From Amia ocellicauda (taxonomy: Eukaryota > Chordata > Actinopteri > Amiiformes > Amiidae), in the NCBI RefSeq assembly GCF_036373705.1, contig NC_089866.1, positions 2,324,001 to 2,388,000 of the forward strand: a stretch of DNA of 64,000 bases. The letters run 5' to 3'. The translations under genes were made by a program, and so were the position numbers. The notes beneath the pieces are model-generated. The model searched no databases. It had not been told where the DNA came from and saw only the letters and a program-made list of their open reading frames with translations. Positions 1 to 50,073 of the stretch are shown here, piece by piece. The first letter of the stretch is position 1. Every line of letters begins with the position of its first letter.

Positions 1-800
1 CTTGGCCACAAACGTGTTTTATTTCTTAATTATTTCTTTGTTTCTTCGTGCATCTCCCCCGCCGTGCCGTGCAGTCTCAACCGTGCCGTTGCAGGGAGCA
101 GGAGCAGGGCGTGTCCTCTGGCAACATCCCGAGTTTGCTGATGACGGCTCCAGTAAACAGCGACTCGAGAGACGAGGCCTGCGAGTCGGACCATGAATCG
201 TATGTGTTTGCGTCCACACATACAGACACTTGCGTTTGTTTATGCAGTCTTCAGATGCGGAGTTACACACGTGGTGAGCACTTGACCTCCGATCGGGGCC
301 CTTGTGTGACCCGCTCGTCTTCTCCTGGTGCTGCGTCGCTGGTAAACGTTTGACAATGAGGAGTTATCGAGAAGCCAGAACGGCTGTTCCCTGCTGGTGA
401 TAATCAGGCCAATTTCTCGTCTGGAGCCTTAGAATAGAGTCGAACCCGGAGCTCCTGTGGTCCTGCCATCGTTCTCATCCGTTCTGCAGAGCGAGGCGTT
501 GTTGGCGATTTCTGTTTTTGTTTCTAGACCCCCACCTGGGCCCAGCTCAGGTATTTCAAAACATGTACATATTCAATTCATATTACAGTTTAGAGGACGT
601 CCTTTTATTGTCTGTGTGTTTTGTGTGAAAGTGATCATTTTAACCCACTTGTCAACTATAAGAGGTGGCCACCATGAAATACCAGTGCCTTTGTTAGTTT
701 GATTTGGAATGAAACCTTTTCTCATGAATTTATCCTTGATGCTCCTTTACGCATTCATACAGTAATATATATATAAACATACGTGTGTGTGTGTATGTAT

Positions 801-810
<10 letters not shown>

Positions 811-856
<46 letters not shown>
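811..856. repeat. (TA)n microsatellite
   Basis: About 23 uninterrupted AT dinucleotides follow a GT/ATGT-rich lead-in (about 781-810). Short open frames across it only encode Tyr-Ile repeats and are not genes. Confidence 0.95.
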
Positions 857-859
<3 letters not shown>

Positions 860-1428
860 AATAGATATATTTTTTTTACCTGATTCTTTCATCTTCAGAC
901 CTGTTTTATATGAATTCGAGCACTGTGCATTTTTATACAACAGATCTTGGTTGCACTTTTTTTAATTTATATTTTTTATTCAAGATGTATTTTCATGGTG
1001 CACTTCATTCTGTCTGTAGCGTGTGCGTGTATGTGGCTCCAGATAAGCGCACATGCTATACATCACTCCATAGTCGAAAGGAATTTGAGCATCCGGAAAA
1101 AAAAAATTAATACCGAAGTATTGTTTTGTAATGTATAGAACAGGGGAGGGGGGTTCATTTGATTTTTAGATTGTCGTGATGCAATAATCAAGCCTTGTGT
1201 GTCACTCAAGGGTGTCTGTGAATAGATTAGCCAAAGCGGGGGGACTCTTTCTCATGGAGCACACAACCCTACATACATGCATAAATACATGCCTGAAACC
1301 TTGCGCTGTAAAAACTGAGAAAAGGTTGAGGTCTGGACTGCGTGCGGCCTTGCTTACAAACTAGGGGTGGTCCTCAGAATTGTCTTCTCACCTGGGTCCT
1401 CTTCCACACAGGGGTGCCGTCACGCAGA

Positions 1429-1500
1429 TGCACACACGCAGATGCACACACGCAGACGCACATGCAGACGCACACACACAGACACACACGCAGACACATG
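1429..1500. repeat. CA-rich compound microsatellite
   Basis: Irregular tandem units of the form CAGATGCACACACG or CAGACGCACACA repeat about six times. This is a degenerate CA-type tandem repeat with no coding signal. Confidence 0.85.
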
Positions 1501-2445
1501 TTGCTGGTGAACAAGGTTGATGGGCCGGGGTGCACAGCTCCCATAATCCCCGGCCGTGTGTCCAGTGAGGTGGTCTTCCTCTCTCCACTCCACAGAGAAT
1601 TTAGAAACACCCAAATAAGAGAAAGGGATGACTAGACGGATGGGTTGGAAGAGTGCCAGGGACGCGCTAGTTACACATCGGGAGCGCAGAGTGGCGCGTC
1701 GGGTACGTTGTCGCTGGGAACCGCCTCCTCTGGAGCTGCCCTGGATCGCGGCTTCAAAATCCACCCGAAAAAGAAAAACAAATGAAAAGGGAAAATCCTG
1801 TTTTCTTGCCGTACTGCAAACAGGAACTGAAGCAAATAATCCGCACTCGGCCAAGTCGGATGGTCAGGATGAGCAACACAGACACCGTAACCCAGTCTAA
1901 ATCATTGAACGCTTAAAGAAAGAGTTCTCCGAATTAATGATTGTTTGAATGTTTTACCAGCAGTGTTGTTGCACGTCTTTTCAGTGGACCCGGACGGGCT
2001 CGATAACCTCTACAGCAGCACCTGAGAGCGGTGTCTGCAAGGGGAGACGGAGTGTCATGGGAAGACACGCATGTCAGACAGGTGGAATTTGCCAGAGATG
2101 TTGGAAGTCTTGACTGAAGCGTGCAGAAGCCCAGGGTGAATGTCCTATTGTGGAAATCTCAGTGGCTCCAATGAAGATTGCCCCTCTGTAGCGCCTGCGG
2201 ACTGGCTGGAAGGAATGCGTTTGGCTGCGCAGGATGGGTGACTGCCTGCGTCATGCGACCTGCCCTCGCGCCGTGCCGTCGTTGTGTGTGCTGTCATTGC
2301 AGCAGGAATGCATCAGGGCTTTGTGTCTCGTCGTGTCCAGTGTTGATCACTCAGAATGCATTCTGCCATTGGAGGAGCAGTGGGTGGGTGTGATGTTGAG
2401 TGAACAGGGTTATAAGATGTACATGAGCACGTTTTCCATGCTTTG

Positions 2446-2446
<1 letters not shown>

Positions 2447-2476
<30 letters not shown>

Positions 2477-2477
2477 G
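2447..2477. repeat. (GTT)n microsatellite
   Basis: About ten tandem GTT triplets. A poly-Val frame runs through it, but nothing around it is gene-like. Confidence 0.95.
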
Positions 2478-4735
2478 AATGTCTCTCAGCCATCCCTGGC
2501 ATGGAAACCTTGATTAAACCCACAGAGCTGCTGTCCTTACTACAGCGAACCCCCCCCCCAGTACCCAAGCCACACAGCCAGGGCCGGCACACGAAGTATA
2601 AGGAAACTGACAGAGCCTTTGGAACTCAGACATGTGACTTAAAAAAGGGATGTTTGTGCCCCAGAGAAAAACAAAGCGTTCAGTAAAGAATGTAGTCAAA
2701 TTTAAAGAAGGGATTTTTTTTGTTTTGTTTTTTAAATGAAAAAGGCGACGCTGGCCAGGACCTCTCTGTGCTCCTGCTGTTGGATGGTGTGGTACTTTTC
2801 AGTTGCTGTTGTGGTTTTGTGTTTGTTTGTGAACAGATGCATCTTGTCTGAGGAGGATTTCCCTCGTATCAGACAAGGCCTCAGGAATTCAGTTTCTGTG
2901 TGTTTGAGCAGCGCCCTCGTCCTCTAAGAAATCAGAGCCACGTGTTCCTCCACCAGCAACAGCAATGAAGGGCAATAGACGGCTGGTGATATTGCACAAG
3001 TCTTGGGCAAACCTTGGGTTCGATCTGCCCTCCTGTTTTACTGGCCACTGCTGCTCTCGCCAAGACTTAACCGCTACAGCTGGGAGCAATGGAAAAAGCA
3101 CAGGTCACCACGAGATCTGGACAACGCCAGACCAAGGCGCCAGTCTGCATTGTGGGCAATAGATGTCTCTGGCTGCAGGCAAACGGCAGCAGCACCACAA
3201 CCGCAGTCATGCTCTGTGCCTGGAGCCCGTGACCTGACGTGCACCCCGTTACCTAACACTTAATTACCAAGTAAATCAATAAATACAAGGCTATCCTCAA
3301 GACCTTGCATCTGTAAATACTGCGCCATAGTTGTGTGGTCAAACCGAGGTTTAAAAAAGTTTAGAGAGGAGAAACAAAGTGTCTGTGAAATATTAAGCTA
3401 TATATGTAAATAGATTTATTGATTTAAAAAAATAAGAATGAAAATCCACTTATTATCTTTGACCTACTACTAGCAGTCTGTAACTGATCGTATGTCATAG
3501 GTGTAGTGTGAGGGGCTGCCACTGCCCTTCGCTAGATCCGGTGAAACTCGTGCAGAAGACATGGATGGCGTGTGGCAACGCGACCGTGACCGTAGATAGG
3601 TTGCCTGAGAAATCTGGTGTTTCCACAAAATATGTTCCTACAATCCATTATAATAACATGAAAGAGCGTGTGTAGTCTCCCATGCTGTGTAGAGACTGAT
3701 GTGCAGAACGCCAAAGAGTGTGAGTCCGTGTTCGTGTCTTGTTTTGTTTTAACCAGTACATTAGCTATTGTCGTGCACACTACCAACACACACCGTTTAT
3801 AAACACGTCTGTATACGTTTGCACAGAACACTCATGATGTATCCTGTATGTCTTTTTTTTTTTTTATTTATATACATGCACATGCCAGATTTTACTTTAA
3901 AAGGGATGCGAGGGGAGGCAGCCAGGCCGGACCCGGTCGTGTGCTGTGTGCCAGGGGGGCGGCGCGGTGGGCTGCAGGATGTCTGGACTCCCAGCCGTCG
4001 AGTCTACACTACACAGCAGCCGTGTCTGGTGTCGTCTCGTCCCGGTGGAGATTGTGTCCGGGTCGGGTCGGACCCGGCCGAGTACAGAACGCAGCTGTAA
4101 ATTGTTCCAGAATCGTACAGCTTTCACGACTGAACAAAATTGTTAAATGATCCAAAAACCTGTGGGGAAATTGAAAATGATTTTTTTTTCATGTAACAGT
4201 ATTCTCTTTTTGTCACTATTTAAATGTGTATATGTTTATTTAAAGAATACATACAGTTTAAACCAGAATGGTGAAATGTGAATGAATTGTTCGGAGACAA
4301 GAAGCTCTACGGCTCGTCTGTCTTGCCAGCAGCAACAGCCCGGTGCCGAGACCCACAGTGCGTCTCCTCTGGAGGGGCCGGGTCTGGTGATTGACACCAG
4401 CGTTGGTCAGTGATTTCCCAAACCTAATTTCCTCTATGGCACATGTCACGCTAATCAATAGCGGCGGTTCTGGCGTAATCCGATTAGTCTCGGTGATTAG
4501 ACCAGCCCGGGCCGCGGCTGTTCCTCACGGTGCGCTGGGCCTCTCCTCTCCATCGGGCCAGGGACGACTGGAGACACTGCACCAGGGACATGTCCTGTCG
4601 TCCCACCGAGGGGGGAGACACGGTGGACGACTGTTTGATTGTTGTTGTTGTTTTTTTTTTTTTTTTCTTCATTTGTTGTTTATATTTTTTGGTTTTGTTT
4701 TGATTTTTTTTGTGATCAAAAACATATTTAGTGAA

Positions 4736-4835
<100 letters not shown>

Positions 4836-4888
4836 GTTCATTTTTATTCTGTTGCCTTTCTCCCCAAAAACAAAATGTCCAGGTACAG

Positions 4889-4894
4889 AAATAA
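4889..4894 (+). terminator. Candidate polyadenylation signal (AATAAA)
   Basis: A canonical AATAAA sits in A-rich sequence and is followed within about 25-50 bases by T/GT-rich sequence (about 4914-4960), the usual arrangement of a cleavage site. It could end the transcript of a gene upstream of the window. An AATAAA can also occur by chance. Confidence 0.3.
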
Positions 4895-4899
4895 AAAGA

Positions 4900-7030
4900 A
4901 AAAAATACTTTTCCTGTGGCTGATTTTGTGTCTGTTTATTTTACAAAGCATGTGTTGGTTTTATTTATGGGTTTGGAGATGAGGGTGGGGTTGGAAGCTG
5001 GAGAAACTAAAAAAAATCCTCACTAAAGAAGTACAAGCACACTTTCTAACATGTCCACTGTTTCCCAGGATTGAACCAGTGAAGAGGTATCCTAACACTA
5101 AATAGGATTGGGAGTGCTCCAGAGCTGGGATTGACTGCCAGCAGTATTTCCAGAGGCCATGTCTCTTCCTGACCACATTTCGGCCGGGGCCTCCTGTGAC
5201 CGAACTGGGACACCTGCCTCGTCTCCGCCGGGCCCAGCCTGACTGCAGCCGGCGTCTGTTATGTGGGACGGGGGTCTCCAGAGAAGGTCCCTGGGATCTG
5301 CAGGGACTTCCGTTTATCTTTTTAATTCCATCAGTACTCCCCAACACCTGATTCAATGGGCGGGTTCAACCTTTTAAGAAAATGTTGGAAAACACAAGCT
5401 GACCTTAAAAACCATAGCATTATTTATTAGCTGCTTTTTCCTGCATTACATAGAAACATAGAAAGTCAGTGCAGCAGCTACACATGATGGTATGAAATTT
5501 GATCTTCATTGGTAAATAAATTCCTTCATAAATCTTTAGATTTGCACTGACTATTTCAACACCCAACCTGCTGGGATGTGGATGAGCATGGAGTTGCACC
5601 CTGGTGCTCCACAATGCCACTTCTCACTGGGTACATTAGAAACGATGTCAAGAACAGGCAGCTTAACTCTCCAATAACACACACACTGAGATTTGTAATC
5701 AATGTCGCTGTTGAAAACGACTCCCTCCCCCCAATAGTAGTTTCCCACACCTAGGATGCATTTTATAATCTGAAGAGAACATTAACTATTAATTATGCTT
5801 ATTAGTCGATTATTATTACTATTGCCAATGTTATGAGTTTTGTTCCACTTTTAAAGCCCCCTTCATTAAAGGCTTGCATAGTATTACCAGCCAGATGTAG
5901 TTGATATTGAGACGAGTCCTGTGCGACACCTGGGCTGCTCCACACGACGCTTTCCGACTGTCCCGTCCGGTCTTTGTTAGTCCTCCGTTCACATATCCAA
6001 GGAGTTAAGCTTTTAAACACTGCTCATTTGGTCTTGGGGGCTGTGTCCACTGCACGGTCACTTCAGTGGGAGAAACACTACTCTTAATCTGGAAGCAGTG
6101 ATGGAAAAATGGTGCCAATGACTTTCACATCCGACACACCCCAATTTTCTTAATTTCCATTAATAAGACAATCATCAGTTCCCACACTTGCCCGAGGACA
6201 CCGGCTCGGCCCTCTGTGAGAACATCCCAGGAGATCCCCAGGTTAACCTTGTCACAGCTCCAATGATGTCCATGTCCTACTTGCTACCGAACAGGGAGTC
6301 AGACATGGAGGACCCTCAGTATGTCCCACATTGTCCTGGTTATCAGTTTGTATGTTTTTTAGTTTCCTCTTTGTGCTTAAATGTTCATGTTATAACTAGT
6401 CTAGTTATGCATAAAAACACTCAGATTGAATTAGTTCCCTATGTGTATCAAGATCAAGTAACACCTGTATGGAAGGTGTGTGGAAATGCATGCTTCGTGT
6501 TGGTTTTGCCAGGAATAAGACGAGGATGAAACCCAATTATCAGACGAATTCAGAAGTTACACTGTCGTTAGACTATACCTCTCTGTGGACTTTGGGGGGG
6601 TAAAAACTGCAGACAAACCGGGGTCTTCAGAGAGCACTGCACTTTTGATGCGTTTTGCCATTGATCTACAATCTGAGTGAACAGGGCATTGATTGATTAC
6701 CGATGTTCTGTCGGTAGTGATGCGGAAGCAGGACGATCATGTTAAAATACTGAAGAGAATCAACTTCATATATAGAACAAGAGGAGGATTTTGAGGAAGT
6801 CAAAAAGCGGGTAAAACAAATGATGCACAATGTGAAATGCCTACGCAAGAGTGTACGCATGATCAAGTTGCATTTCTCACCATTATACTAACAGACTACA
6901 CACGACTACAATAAAGGAGCTTCTTAAATCAATCTATGAGTAACCGTCGCACACGTGTATTTTGTCAATTGCTTTTTCAAATTGTGACCTGTCATTGTGC
7001 AAAGATTGTAATTATTATAATTATTAGTCA
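4900..7030. other. Intergenic sequence upstream of CREBBP
   Basis: No gene was recognised. Short open frames on the minus strand at 5420-5750 match nothing I know. The stretch from 6800 to 7030 is AT-rich and ends where the GC-rich CREBBP promoter begins. Confidence 0.6.
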
Positions 7031-7923
7031 ATATCGTAAGTGCGCACTCCTGCACAGGTCGGCAGCTTCGGCTGTTTCCGCCCCTAGAGGCCCTGTTCGG
7101 CAGTGCTCGGCTGACGCACGGCGTAGGGCGTGATTGCGCGGCCCCTCCCCCTCCAGTCGATCTGGAAAAAGAAAAAAAAACTTTTTTTGTAGCGAAGGAA
7201 TCAACAGCCGCCATCTTGTCGCGGCTCGGAGTCGGGATTTCAGGACAGCATTATTTTTTATTCAGAACCAGCGCTTCGGAACCGAGGCCGAACGGGTCCA
7301 CTCCGCCGAAAACCCGCCGCTGAGGCACTTTTGAGGGGATTTCGTGCGAAAGAGCGGGGATTGGGGCGGTTTTCGTCGGCTAGAAACCCCCCTCTATATC
7401 CGATTTCCCCTTCAGAGAGCGCCGCTGCTCCTGTGTCTCCGTCCCCGGCCGGATCGCGTACCGGCAGCCGCTGGCCGAGACGCGGCGGCGGAGGGGCGAC
7501 ATCCGACCCGCAAATCGTCTCGTTTGAGCCGTGCGTGGCGGCCGGGGCAGGACGGGGGTGCGAGGCGATTAGATTGACGTCAGAAAAAGGGGGTATTTAA
7601 AGATGCGGGTTTAGTCGCTGGCGGGGCGAGAAAACCACCACAGCCCCCCGAGGGGTCCCTCCGGATCATTTTTTCTCGCTATTTTCCCGGGGAAGAGGAG
7701 CTAATTTCCCGGGGGGCGCGTACAGTCGGCGATAATGTGGGTGTTGGGAGGCGGGCTGTCATGGGGGGAGCGGCGCTGGCGGAGCGGGGCGCTGTTGCTG
7801 CGCTGCTGAGCCCGAGAGCCGGAGCCAGCCCGAGGGCTTCTCTCTGCTGGGGGGGGTCTGTTTCCTCCTCCTCCCGGTGTCTTTCTGTTTAAAACGCATC
7901 TACACACCCTCCTGATCGCCACC
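7030..7923 (+). promoter_or_regulatory. CREBBP CpG-rich promoter and 5' leader
   Basis: Base composition switches abruptly to GC- and CpG-rich about 900 bases before the CREBBP start codon, as expected of a housekeeping CpG-island promoter. Visible elements are a YY1-type GCCGCCATCTTG at 7207-7218, a full palindromic CRE at 7575-7582 and a TATA-like TATTTAAA at 7594-7601. The end next to the ATG is pyrimidine-rich leader sequence. The transcription start cannot be placed from sequence alone. Confidence 0.75.
7575..7582. promoter_or_regulatory. Full palindromic CRE in CREBBP promoter
   Basis: TGACGTCA is the consensus 8-bp cAMP response element bound by CREB/ATF dimers. It lies about 340 bases before the start codon and 12 bases before a TATA-like motif. 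CREB bound here would recruit the product of this same gene, so feedback is possible; that is inference. Confidence 0.6.
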
Positions 7924-45782
<37,859 letters not shown>

Positions 45783-46800
45783 CATTTTGAGACGAAACAC
45801 GGCGGCGCTGTGGGCTGTTTCACATGAACTTTTTGTACTGACATGTAAAAAGTTTAAAGAGAAAAAAAAAAAAAAAATTCTAGGGAAATTAAAACGTTTC
45901 CTAAACCAAGGGACTGCTATTTCTTCCTATAAGTCGAGGGATTTAAAAAATGCTGTTTAAAGAAAAAATAAATTACAAAGAATATATTTTTTGGTTCAGA
46001 TCAGATAAGAATTAAATGCTTCTGGTCGTGTGTGTTTTTGTTTTGTTTTTCTTTTCAGTTTTTTTTTTTTTTGTTTTCCTTCGGTATGGACTCATGCCTT
46101 TTTTTAATGGAAATTTACAAAATAAGAAACTATTTCATTATATTATTCATATTTTTTATTTTGTACCTTACAAACTTTAAAGCATTTCTGTGTTGGAAGA
46201 CTGTAAAATAATCTGTCTGGGAATTTGGCCAGGTCTCTGTTTGTTTTGTTTCCTCTTCCTGGCTCCTGCATTCTGATGTATCGATTTTCAAAGGATGCGC
46301 TTCAGGCAGAACTTCTCGTTTGTTATGTTTTTTTTCTTTTCTAATTGTGAATTCTGTGCGGGAGATTTAAGTATTTGTTTGTATAGATAGGAACTAGACT
46401 ATTGCGCACACATTCTCTCACACACACACAGACACACACACATCTTACTGGCCTGAAACCAGAATTTTCTGTCTTGCAGATGTAGAAATTGTTGCTTTGT
46501 TTCTCCTTTGATCTCTGAAATTAGTTCTGAAGAAAAGATTGATCCCGAAAAATTACCGGGGAGGTGATCGCTGTTTTAACTGCTGATTTTAAATGGAGAC
46601 GACAAGTTGTGCGACCTGCCCTCATTCCTCTCACACGAAACTTGAACTGAGGGCCAACTGTTCTCTGCAGTAAATCATGCAAGTTATCAAATTACTATAA
46701 ATATAAGGAAAATTCAAATCACTGTATAAACTGGTTAAAATAACTCATTTCTTACTTATATACCATATTGTTAAATAAACTGTGTGCAACAGACCAATGG
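45783..46800 (+). other. CREBBP: CREBBP 3' UTR
   Basis: AT-rich sequence follows the stop codon, with a poly-A stretch at about 45862-45877 and a CA/CT-rich patch at about 46405-46440. AATAAA signals lie at 45967-45972 and 46774-46779. The second, followed by GTGTGC and GTGTGGCTTGG-type GT-rich sequence, is the better cleavage site and gives a 3' UTR of about 1 kb. Confidence 0.75.
46774..46779 (+). terminator. CREBBP: Likely CREBBP polyadenylation signal
   Basis: A canonical AATAAA has a GT-rich downstream element within 30 bases. Beyond it base composition changes to mixed intergenic sequence. AATAAA at 45967 is a possible proximal alternative. Confidence 0.6.
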
Positions 46801-48760
46801 CGTGTGGCTTGGTGCTCTGGGGTGGAGAGGCTGTGGGGTCTGTAGGGAAAAGGCGGAGATTGCCTTCAGCGCACGTAGCATCGAGGCGGCCGCCGCTTAA
46901 AGTGCCCGACTTGCCTTAAGAGTACGCTCAGGTGGGTTTCAATCTGGTCACTTTATTTTTACATCTCTGCAACACAGTCGTATCATCTCAGAGGTGGTTA
47001 ATGCCGCAGAACCAAAGAGGGACGTCGCATTGCGTTTAAAACAGCCCCAGCCCTGGTCCTCGGTGGCCAGCCGGCGTCCTGCGGGAGATTTCCAGTGTTA
47101 TAGATGGCTAATCATGCTGACCAGGACCAACTGGGCCATTAATCAGTCCATTTGAAGTCCACAGGCTTTTGAAATGAAAACCAGAAGCCCTTGTCTCTCC
47201 AGGACCAGGGTTGGACTCTTCTGTTATGAGTACCAGTGCACTCCACTCACAACGTGCCCCAGGGGAGCATGGGAATCGCCACGTTCTAAATGACGTACGT
47301 TGTAACCTTTAAACATTTAATTTACTCACCCTGTGTACATTTTTTCTGCCTGTACTGGAAAACTGATTAATTTTGAAAAGGAATGAGTCAGACAGTCAGA
47401 CATTCCCCACTGAAGGCCGTGGTGTTCAGTCGAGGCCTGTCCTTTCCGAACGCTCGAGTGGAGGGCGCTTGTTTCATTTATTCAATTCGAAATCGAGAAT
47501 ATCTGGCGTTCAGCAACACAACAGGGAGCTTTATTTTGTGTCCTTAACGAAGTACAACCCGAGACACAGTGCCATGGGACGGGCCTGGGGCCGGTGGCGG
47601 GAGAGTGAAATGTCGTAAGATGGGTGTGTGCAGCTGCGGAGCTGAGCCTTGGTGGGTCACTAGGCAGCTCGGGCAGCGGTGGTAGGCTGGCAGTGATGCT
47701 CAGTTCAGTGCACTGGACTGCGGCCCACCGCCCTGCTGGTGCCTGGCGAGACGGGCTTCGAATCCCTGCCGCCACATTGCCCGCGGACCCGCAGGTGTTT
47801 GAAAGCTGAATAAAGAAACTGACACGCAGCACAGTATCTGAAAGTGTCCTGTGGCTGCAGCCCTCGGTACAGCATGTTTAAAATCGCACCTTTGTCACCC
47901 AGCTCATGTTTCTGAAGGCAGACGGGTGGTTTATGTTTCTCACGTTTGCGATCGTAATGCGACCGTTGGATCTTCGCGGAGCGGTTTTATGCACTGTTAG
48001 TGGCTTGGATTACATGCTTGTGCCTGATCCAGACATTAAGGTAATGTAAAAAATGTTTACCAGCTGATTTGCTAAATACTGTACAGTTAATTAAAGTGTA
48101 TGAATAATTTATACCTGTGAATGGATATGATTGATGTTTGTCTTGTTACTGTGTAGACTCTTGCCTTGTGGTTAGAGGGATGCATTACAGGCCAGGCAGC
48201 TATTGTGACACAGAATGGCTGTCTGTTTGCATTTCCTAGAACTGGACATTCATCCTTTCACTCTGGGATTTCCCGCTAAGGACACTTGATGCCCATTATC
48301 AGGGCTGGGGGGCGACTGGAGCATAACGCAGACCGGGAATTCCCCGTGACGTAGCACACACGTCTAGGAGGAAGTGGTGGCGTTTGCAGCACTGAAACGG
48401 GCAAGGCTGGCACAGACGCCTCTGAATACCAGCCAGTTCATGTAAACTCTTTAAACGTGCCCCGCGGTGCCATGTTCGGGTTTTGCTCCCTGTGGGAAAC
48501 CAGTAAAGCTAACCTGAGCAAAGCCAGATCTGTGCTGTATGCTCAATCATGTAAAACACAGCTCTACAGCGCAAGTGTATTCTGTAATACAATTCAAGAT
48601 GGAGACGCAATCTAGTCAGATAGTCGCAGTGCTGTTGGTCAATTGAGGGGGGTGGGCCAGTCCAGCTTTTCTAGAATATTCTCTTGTGCAACAGCTACGA
48701 TAGAGTGACTTAACCAAATCAATGTGATTGGGTCCCCCGGTTTAGTGTGACGTACAGCGT
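46800..48760. other. CREBBP-TRAP1 intergenic region
   Basis: No gene was recognised. The region holds a tRNA-like element near 47679-47775 and otherwise unremarkable sequence. AT content rises around 48040-48130. Confidence 0.7.
47679..47775 (+). mobile_element. tRNA-like SINE head (degenerate)
   Basis: A near-consensus Pol III B box (GGGCTTCGAATCC, 47753-47765) forms a T arm with four of five stem pairs and a TTCGAAT loop. The next seven bases (CCGCCAC) pair at six of seven positions with GTGGTAG at 47679-47685, counting one G-U wobble, as in an acceptor stem. The span of 97 bases is too long for an ordinary tRNA and the A box is poor, so a tRNA-derived SINE remnant is more likely than a working tRNA gene. 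Confidence 0.35.
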
Positions 48761-48769
48761 AGTATGGAT

Positions 48770-49071
48770 CTACACACCAGAAGGGATTCAATGACCTTGA
48801 CGGTTGGCAGCGGAGCTGCCAGCTCTCAAAGTCACCGGGGGAGGTCCTTCAGGCCGGGCGAAACACTGGCGTTTCCCGGCGCCGCAGACGTGCCCGCATG
48901 GCCGGGGTTTTTATTATTTATTTATTTAAATGAGCCATCTTGCGTGTGGGGTCCGTCGGGCTGCATCAGGCATCGCTGTGGTCGCCGCAGTGACGTCATT
49001 CGGAAGCGCCCGGCGACCGTAAACACGCTGTTTGCGCTAGCGAGGTCAAAACTGGAGAGAGAGAGAGCAAG
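48770..49071 (+). promoter_or_regulatory. TRAP1: TRAP1 promoter region
   Basis: A modest CpG-enriched stretch precedes the TRAP1 start. It carries a full CRE (48991-48998) followed three bases later by an ETS-type CGGAAG core. A short GA repeat (about 49054-49067) lies just before the ATG. No TATA box is seen close by. Confidence 0.6.
48991..48998. promoter_or_regulatory. TRAP1: Full palindromic CRE in TRAP1 promoter
   Basis: TGACGTCA lies 73 bases before the TRAP1 ATG, followed by TTCGGAAG, a CRE/ETS arrangement common in vertebrate CpG promoters. Confidence 0.6.
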
Positions 49072-50013
49072 ATGTCTCGGTACCTGTCTCTGATGCGGTG
49101 TGTGCTGGGAGCCTCGCAGCGCAGTGACCTGCGGCTCCTGCTGCCGGCCGGGCGAGTGTGCGGACATCGGCCTCTCGCTGCGGCGCTCAGCAGTGCGAGC
49201 TATGCGGGAGGTAAGTGATACACTGACAGGGAGCAGCGCCGCAGAAAACAGGCATTGGCTGGCATGAGTTGGCACAGTGTGCAATGGCAGATGACCAGCA
49301 ATATTATTCTATGATTTGGCTGATGATGACTCTATCCAATGCAAATTAACAGAAGTTCCTAGAATCGCACAGAATTACCCAAGTGCAACACCCCCACCGC
49401 CACTCCCGACACCCCGAGCTCTTGCGTGATTTCGCAGCTGTCTGAGCCGTGCCCATGTCTGTGTCTCTGACCTGAGCTGCTCCGTTTGCCCCCAGGGAGG
49501 CGTGCGGTGCGGGGCAGTGTGGGCGAGGGGCGGGCCCCCGGTGGCTGTTGCTCCCGTCCTCCTCTGCCCAGCCTGGCCCTGGCACGTCGAGCACACAGCA
49601 CCCAGACAGCGGAGAGCAGCGAGGAGGAGCCCCTGCACACCATCATCAGCGACACGGAGAACGTCAAAGGTGAGGGGGCGCCCAGGTTCATGTGTGCTCC
49701 AGACTCGGTTTGCGTGTGTGACCTTCAGCCGGGTGACACCCCCGTTTATGTACCAGCCACAGTGGGTCATGGTTTGTTCTGCACCTGTCGTCCTCAGGCT
49801 CCTTCTCCAAGCATGAGTTCCAGGCTGAAACCAAGAAGCTGCTGGACATCGTGGCCAGGTCTCTGTACTCCGAGAAGGAGGTGAGTGAGGCCCTGTGTTC
49901 ATGAGGCCGTCTCTCCCGCGGAGCGGGGCACTCGGGCGCTTGATGCCGTGGTCTGGGCAGTGCATGAGACTCCCTGCCCCAAGCTCAGTCTGTGGTTGTT
50001 GGACAACAGCCTG

Positions 50014-50073
<60 letters not shown>

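Noticed and set aside
48..353. Possible terminal exon of an upstream gene such as ADCY9
   Set aside because: An AG acceptor-like site at about 93 precedes a short acidic frame, but the sequence does not resemble the ADCY9 C-terminus or any protein I recognise.
755..940. Tyr-Ile repeat ORFs at TA microsatellites (also 4391-4894 and 11535-11816)
   Set aside because: Pure translation artefacts of simple repeats.
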